NCBI GenBank assembly: GCA_022453515.1
Contig: JAJNNY010000092.1
Span: 1 to 64,000, forward strand
Direction: 5' to 3'
Length of the DNA: 64,000 nt
DNA from: Astrocystis sublimbata
Taxonomy: Eukaryota > Ascomycota > Sordariomycetes > Xylariales > Xylariaceae
The notes beneath the pieces were generated by a model. The model worked only from the letters and a program-made list of their open reading frames with translations, had not been told where the DNA came from and searched no databases. The translations under genes were made by a program, and so were the position numbers. How positions within the stretch are numbered: the first letter of the stretch is position 1; each line of letters opens with the position of its first letter. This document shows positions 57,987 to 64,000 of this stretch, in pieces.

Positions 57987-58430
57987 TAGGACCCCTTCGA
58001 GTAAGATCTCGTTTGAACCGCTCGGATGCCGAGAGTGAATGGAGTAAACAGGGCAATGACGTCAAGTCAGGCTTTGATGTCTCCTTCTGCCGGCACGGCG
58101 CTAGAGAGACAGCGACAGTGACGAGCGTGAGAATGCAATGCGAAAGGATCATGAAATGAACACAGGGTGTCGTGTCAGGATCGATTGAGTAGCGTGAACA
58201 AGACGTGGGTTCCTGTGCGAGACTCTGCCAGCAGCCACCAAAACGGAAAGGAACGAGAACTCAGAAGGGAGCTGTATTGGGAGAGGTTACCGTGTGGACC
58301 GGGCGTGGCAGTAGAAAAGCCTCTAGTACGTGGAATCTAGGCTGCCATGCCTGCGCCTTCCCTATTGTCACACGGGTCACTTCCGGGCTACCCAAATAGG
58401 AAGCCTACGCGCCCTAAACCTCTGAATATA
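57987..58430. other. HET promoter and transition into retroelement DNA
   Basis: The stretch holds the HET promoter. Base composition then shifts abruptly at about 58420-58450, where RIP-like AT-rich repeat sequence begins. No supported gene. Confidence 0.45.
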
Positions 58431-61214
58431 TAGATGATTAGATCAGAGCTACGGATCTAGAAGGTCATAAGGACCTCCGTATGCAGGCGACAACCAACAG
58501 GCATAAGTAAGGCGTTGCCGCAGACCCGAGGAAGGTCCGAAGCCGGCCTCAAGGGCTGCCAGAAGGAGCATAAATAGAAGGGATTCCTCCAGCCTAGAGT
58601 AGAGGCTTTAGGAGGACATGGACCCTTTTGTGCCCTAGAGAATTATTAGCTAAATCGAAGCCTATTCTAAGCCCTAGAAATCTAGCCCTTATTACAGATA
58701 ATTCTCTATTACTAAAAAAGAACTCCAAACCACTTATATACTACCCTTTCTATATACTATCTATAAGCCTAAAAACTTTTATAAATATAAAATACTCTAG
58801 TAAATCCATATATTAACTAAGGTTATAATAACTATCGCTAGTAATAAATCACTTTTATTCTTATTAATAAGTATAATATCTGTTACTAGCGATACCCCTT
58901 ACCCAAGTATTAGTAATATCCCTAAGCTAATAGTAGAGATACTAGCTACTAGACCCTAGGAATCAAGCCCTAATACTAGCTTAAAAAAGTTTAGTTCTAA
59001 AGAATTAGAATCGGAGTTAGAAGAATCTAATAAATCGGAAAACAAAGAAGGAAGCCTTATACTTATACCTATTATTGTTAGTACCTAACAAATAAACAAT
59101 ATACTTCCAAACCTTCCATTTTTACTTTTACTACTATTAGGACCTATTATAGGTTCTATTGCTTTATTACAAGCCTAGTTATTTATAGGATTAATACCTT
59201 TATTAACTATTATCCTACTAACTAAGACACTAGCGGAGCCTATTATATTAATAAAACTCGTATTACGTAACCCCGAGGCGCTACCTAACGCGTTTCCAAC
59301 TAATATATTACCTCCCGTTAAACATATTCTCGCACTTATTAATTATATCGGTAGGCCTAAGCCTACCTAGTACTAACGCTAATAATCCCTACGTAGGCGT
59401 TTCCTGATCAAAAGCATATCTACCTCTAATATACCATAAGTACCCAGTAGGGAAGCCACCCCGGCAGGCCCTATTATTAATCCTATACCCAACGGATCCT
59501 TAACGCTCTACTATACCCCGCTGTTTACTACCATCTTATAAAGCCAAACGGTAGATAAGGAAATGTCTAATATCACCCTATTTTACCTTAACCTATAGAT
59601 AATTACCCTATATAACCAGATATAGTAAAATATTGAGCTCGGTTATATATTAGTTAAAAGTATAGCTAATTTAAATAACGATAGGAAGTAGGAACTCTAG
59701 GACTATTATAAGAAAGTCCAAAATACTTATAATATTTTCTATAATATATATAAATAAAGTCTCTAGCTAAACAAAAAGCAAGCTTAATAACTAGAAACCC
59801 ATATATAGGAAGCTAGTACGTTATTTATACGCGAAGTTTAGGCTACTATAGCCTCTTTTACCCAAAATATAGAAACCTAGAATAAGGCTATTATAAGCCT
59901 TTAGGAAATAGTAAAACTCTACTATAATATATTCTATATCTTTAATAATAAAATTACGACCTAAGAAAACCTAATCTAAACTTAATAAATAAACTATAGT
60001 AACCTAATAAACAAATTAAATTAGTAGGGATATAAAAAGAACTAACGCTTTAACTACTTAGAAGAATAACTATATATAGATCCTACCCAAATTAAAAAAA
60101 TACGCCGGTATACAAAAGCTATAGTTACTAAAATACAACGCTAGCTATAGACTAATTAATAAATCGATATTAATTTAGTAATATATAATATAAAAGCATA
60201 AACCCCGTCCAGCGCCTTTATTAACCAACCCCAGTTACGCCCTTACACCAAGTACTCCAGCTTAGAAGCTCGGATCAAAAACCAACTAACCTCGGAAGCA
60301 CTATAAGCCTTACAAATAAAAGGGGTCTCCAAAGCAGCTCAAGCCTAGTACCAAGCAACCAAAATGCAAGCCTCCCTTATTAGAGCACTTGGCGGACTAA
60401 AAAATAACCCAAATAACTCTAACAATAATTTCAAGGGTTACCGCCCTTTTCAACCACCTTATAGACCTCCTAGGGGGCTATTACAAAAACCACCTAAATA
60501 ATCCGGTAGGGATAGTAACAATAATAATAACTCGCTACCCCGGAATAATACAAAAAACCGCTTAATTAAAACGCTAGAACGTCTAATCTAACCCCTAACA
60601 ATAGTAATAATTAACCCTATATAACTTAATAAACTTAGTATATATAATAGAAAAAATAAATCAAAGTTTATACTATAGTAGGCTAAGGTATAATTATATA
60701 TATAGTTATACTTAGATAGTTTCCCTAAAGACTATTATCGTATTAACTAAATAGAATTGCTACTAACAGACCTAGCTTAAACTTGGCATTAGCAGTGCCT
60801 AGGCCAACTACGGCGCATAGGCCTGCGGGACTAATAGAATACGTATAAAGTAGCGCTAAAGGAGCGATTCTAGGACTCCTTAGAAAAACACCGGAATTAC
60901 CGCAAAATAAAGGAGCTACGCTATTATAGAAATATAGTCCAGTATATTACGGAAATAATAGATCTTAATAAGGCAGTTAAATAGTTTGGAATAATATTCT
61001 AGACCTATATATTAAAAACCTTACCTAATAAAATTACTAAATTAGTATACTCTAGGCAAGGTATTATACCTAAAGATAATAACGAGTTCCTGGATATAAT
61101 TCGTAAAGCAGGATCGATCTACGAAAATATACTTACGAACCTAGGCCTAATAATACTATTATTAAAAAGCGGGTCCGCTTCGATAATAAAATACTCGAAG
61201 TCGGGCTAACCTAA
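58431..61214 (+). mobile_element. RIP-degraded retroelement internal region (gag-like, plus strand)
   Basis: AT-rich DNA that still reads as protein on the plus strand between TAG/TAA stops. Examples are KELESELEESNKSENKEG near 59000, a helical Lys/Asn/Tyr-rich region near 59600-60000, and YQATKMQASLIRALGGL then NNPNNSNNNFKGYRPFQPP near 60350-60450. A last open stretch (LPNKITKLVYSRQGI, then NEFLDIIRKAGSIYENIL) lies near 61020-61130. The order of an acidic/helical part and then an Asn/Pro-rich linker suggests a gag-type polyprotein. Stops where Gln or Trp codons fit are as expected from C-to-T RIP. The next element's LTR interrupts it at 61215. Confidence 0.6.
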
Positions 61215-61703
61215 TGTAACGACTGCTCTATCCGGAACACTGAGTATAGGGTAGAGTAGGGGTCTTAGTGGGTATATGTTCTTAAAATAAGGGCTAAGCT
61301 TATAACAAAGGATCGCTGAGCAATATAAGGTATTGTTTACTAAGTTGTCAGGAGGTTACTCCCATTCCAAGAACTGTTCGTATGTTTAGATTAAATAGTA
61401 AAGTAAGGAAAGACTAGATATATAGGAATACTATCGAGGCTATATAGTATTTCCTTTTTTATATAACTGTTAGATCACTGTTGCTTCCGTAATCCTGGAT
61501 TACTAGGATTACTGTGATCCAAGTGAGCCTGGCTTTATTGGATCACTATTCCTTTCGTGATCCCTAAGGTTCTTTGTTACGTGACCTTTTGACCTTTTTT
61601 TCCCGCATATTCTTTTATCTATAGTGAGCCCTACTTGACCCCGCTGGGATATGCTTCTGTGCTAGGCCTTTCTAACTGGTCTGTACGTTATTAGTCCGTA
61701 ATA
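61215..61703 (-). mobile_element. 3' LTR of the minus-strand Ty3/gypsy element
   Basis: Homologous to the solo LTR 1171-1687 in reverse orientation. It starts TGTAACG on the plus strand (matching the CGTTACA end of the other copy). Its other end, GTCCGTAATA, corresponds to TGTTAC with a G-to-A change. It shares TCACGTRAC and the block around 61290-61480 with the solo LTR. The middle (about 61480-61560) holds GGATCACT/GTGATCC inverted motifs instead of the 34-bp repeats. Confidence 0.8.
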
Positions 61704-61720
61704 TTATCCCTTTCCTTCTG
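61704..61720 (-). other. Polypurine tract of the minus-strand retroelement
   Basis: On the minus strand this reads AGAAGGAAAGGGATAA, a purine run directly before the 3' LTR. This is where plus-strand DNA priming occurs in LTR retrotransposons, and it fixes the element's orientation. Confidence 0.7.
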
Positions 61721-62389
61721 TTTTTATTATCCTTAATAATCTTTCTTCCTATAAATTATTTTCTCCTCCTTCTTACGATGCTTAATCGTGTAACGAAATT
61801 GTGCAAATCTTGCGAGCGGTTTTCTTTCCGTGCTTTTGCTGAAGCTAATGGGGTGGTAGCTGATATGCCGTATACCTACTGTTTTAACACAGCTTTTCCT
61901 CTTTTTGTTATATTCTTAAAAATTCTTTTCGTTATTAGGAGTATATTTGTTATAGGCGATCGTATAATGGTGTCCTAGTGGTTTCTTTTTGTTTTGTATT
62001 ATTAAATAATAAAAGAGATTGGATACAGAAGAGTCCAAGGCTAGTAATTAACTACTAGCTTTTTACGAATAGCTAGCAGTTTTTTAGTTTTAACTAGCCT
62101 TTGCTACTGGTCGGTTATCTCGGATTCGTAAAATTCGTATAAGAGTAAAGGATCGTGGTGCTAAGCTTTTTTAGCGTGGAATGATTAAACTTAATCGGGA
62201 GAACAATATCCTCCCTGCTTTAGACAGTTATAAGCGCTGTTTTATTTCTGACCTTTAGGATGCTAGGGTTGCTCCTAGTATTAATTGGTCTTTTTTCGGC
62301 TTGGGCGAGGATTTCTTGGGTGACTTCTTTGGCCCTCTGGTTGTGGTTGGTTAGGGTGCTATCGGTGAAACTGGTTCACCTTCTGGCTA
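61721..62389. other. Region between pol end and polypurine tract
   Basis: About 670 bp of retroelement 3' internal sequence. The plus-strand frame 61778-61978 is open but has no meaning I can see. Minus-strand protein-like reading fades out here. Confidence 0.4.
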
Positions 62390-64000
62390 GCCTTCTGTAA
62401 GTGTTTTTAGGTTCCCACGTGTTTTCCGTATGTGAGTACTCTTTTTATTTTACTAGGTATTCGAACGTGTTTTTGTTCTGATATAAATCTAGTATTTTTT
62501 TGACTTCGAATTCTTTATGATCGGGTTTTGTTTCGAGCTTGGTTTTGAGCTTGGCGTTATCGGGTGTTTTTTTTAGTAAGGAGATGTGGAATACCGGGTG
62601 TCTCCTTATTCCTTTGGGTAGTTTGAGCAGGTAGTTTAATTTTGATCTGATTTCCTTAATCTCGAATGGTCTAATCTATTTAAAATCTAATTTTTCGCTT
62701 GGTTTTTTTGTTTCGATGTTTCGTTTTAAAAGATAGACCTTATCCTCCTCTTTTAAGGTTAGCTCTAATAACCTGTTTTTATTATAGTAGGCTTTTATTT
62801 GTTCCTGGATAAACGTGAGTTTTTGTTATAGTTTCTGTTGTAGGCCTAAGGCTATTTTGGCTTGATTTTCTGCTTGAGGTGCCGTGATTCCTGGAATCGC
62901 GGTTCTTTCTTCTGGGTCGAACCCATAGTTCGCCTTAAAGGGTAACATTTTTATAGACTTGTTGATTGAGCTATTGTAGGCATATTCCGCTGCTAGTAAT
63001 AATTCAACCCAATTGTCTTGTTGTTTATTGAGGTAGTATCGGAGGTACTGCTCTAGTGTTTGATTCAGCCTTTCTGTCTGTCCGTCTATCTAAGGGTAGT
63101 AAGCTGTAGATATTCTGTGCTTAACCCCTAATGCTTTTATAAGTGATTGCCAGTATTTGGAAGCTATCGTGCTTCCTCGATTAGTAATAATCTCTTTTGG
63201 GAATCCGTGCTTACTAAAAATATGCTTTAGAATAGCGTATCCAAGTTCTTCTGTAGTGCTTGCTTCTTTATAAGGTATAAAAAGCCCATACTTAGTAAGT
63301 CTTTCTACTATAACTAAGATAGAGTTGAACTCTACTCCTATTATTGGTTTTTTGGACTTGGGTAGCTTTATAATAAAGTCGAATACGATTATCTTCCATG
63401 CGCTATTTGGTAGTTTAATCGGGTTTAATAGTCCGTATAGCTTATATTGTAATATTTTTGCTTTTTGATATATATCGCATTTCTTAATAACTTGTTTAAT
63501 ATGGTCTTTTATACCTAAGAATCCGTAGTATTGTTTTAATCTTTGATGGGTTTTGAAAACTCCCTGGTGTCCTGCTAAGGGGTGCTTATGTATTTCTTGT
63601 ACTAGTTCTGTACGGAATTCGTCTAGTACGTATAATTTCCCTTTATAGTTTTCGTACATCTGATTATTATGATCTGGGGATTGATTTTAACTCTTGAGGA
63701 ATTCTCTGATTTATTGTGTCTATTTGTTATAATTAATCCTTATAGCTACACTAATCTGTAGTATACGGTTGTTGTTTTTTTTGAACATTTGTATAGCTTC
63801 TACTACTGTAAGTCTATCTTCCTTATTGCCCTGTAATAGGATCTGGCTTTTTTTTTCTCCCGTTTGTTTATAGTTACTTCTTTGACTTAGAATGTCGGCC
63901 CGGATATTTTTTTACTTTTGACATAGATGATTTTAAAGTTAAACTGTGATAGGAATTCTGCCTATTATATTTATTGTTTGTTTAATATTTTAGTGGTTAT
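62390..64000 (-). pseudogene. Ty3/gypsy pol remnant: RNase H end, integrase, chromodomain
   Basis: Reading on the minus strand from the window edge, a degraded RNase H C-terminus comes first (about 63700-64000). The integrase frame (63659-63090) follows, with its HHCC zinc region (HKHPLAGHQGVFKTH, then CDIYQKAK with the last Cys now Tyr) and a catalytic core. The core has IVFDFIIKLPKSK, and ITNRGST in which the second catalytic Asp is Asn. After a TAG the frame continues DGQTERLNQTLEQYLRYYL to about 62830. A chromodomain (ILDLYQNKNTFEYLVK, stop at the expected Trp, KEYSHTENTWEP) lies at about 62430-62520. Stops and changes are transitions consistent with RIP, so the element cannot encode active enzyme. 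It extends beyond the window. Confidence 0.85.

Noticed and set aside
61778..61978. Plus-strand 66-codon frame with hydrophobic end
   Set aside because: It lies in retroelement 3' sequence of the opposite orientation and is AT-rich; the Phe/Ile run is expected by composition.

Overview
The window looks like nuclear DNA of a filamentous ascomycete (Pezizomycotina; a Sordariomycete-like fungus is my inference). Genes are spliced by short introns (about 50-170 nt) with GT..AG ends and CTRAC-type branch sites. Gene families are typical of moulds: HET domain, NB-TPR NLR, F-box, DUF3425 bZIP, secreted CAZymes. Both ends are AT-rich retroelement DNA full of transition-type stop codons, as expected of repeat-induced point mutation (RIP).

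Layout: 1-1.7 kb is an approximately 1 kb inverted repeat plus a solo LTR. 1.7-4 kb holds gene relics, including the C-terminus of a berberine-bridge-type FAD oxidase. 4-5.5 kb is an F-box gene. 6.3-12.7 kb is a convergent pair: a 1047-aa DUF2235-like/GTPase fusion and an 850-aa NB-TPR NLR-type protein. 13.9-24 kb is housekeeping DNA: complex I NDUFB7/B18, a 1789-aa coilin-like protein and GTP cyclohydrolase II. 25.7-43 kb is gene-poor and partly decaying: two small MCG-type Cys proteins (one with an in-frame stop), a broken P450 and a frameshifted kelch protein. The intact mitochondrial phosphate carrier and a small membrane protein sit within it. 43-55 kb carries secreted hydrolases (CE1 feruloyl esterase, parallel beta-helix protein, GH43), a GPI-type surface protein, an SDR and a bZIP/DUF3425 factor. 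55.6-58 kb is a HET-domain gene. From about 58.4 kb to the end are nested RIP-degraded retroelements, including a minus-strand Ty3/gypsy chromodomain element with an LTR, polypurine tract and pol remnant.

I found no biosynthetic backbone gene, CRISPR array, rRNA or convincing tRNA. The nearest thing to a new system is the convergent DUF2235-like/GTPase and NLR pair, followed by the MCG small-protein family. Exon joins were worked out by eye from splice signals and reading-frame continuity. Where the exon lengths add up to an intact frame I say so.
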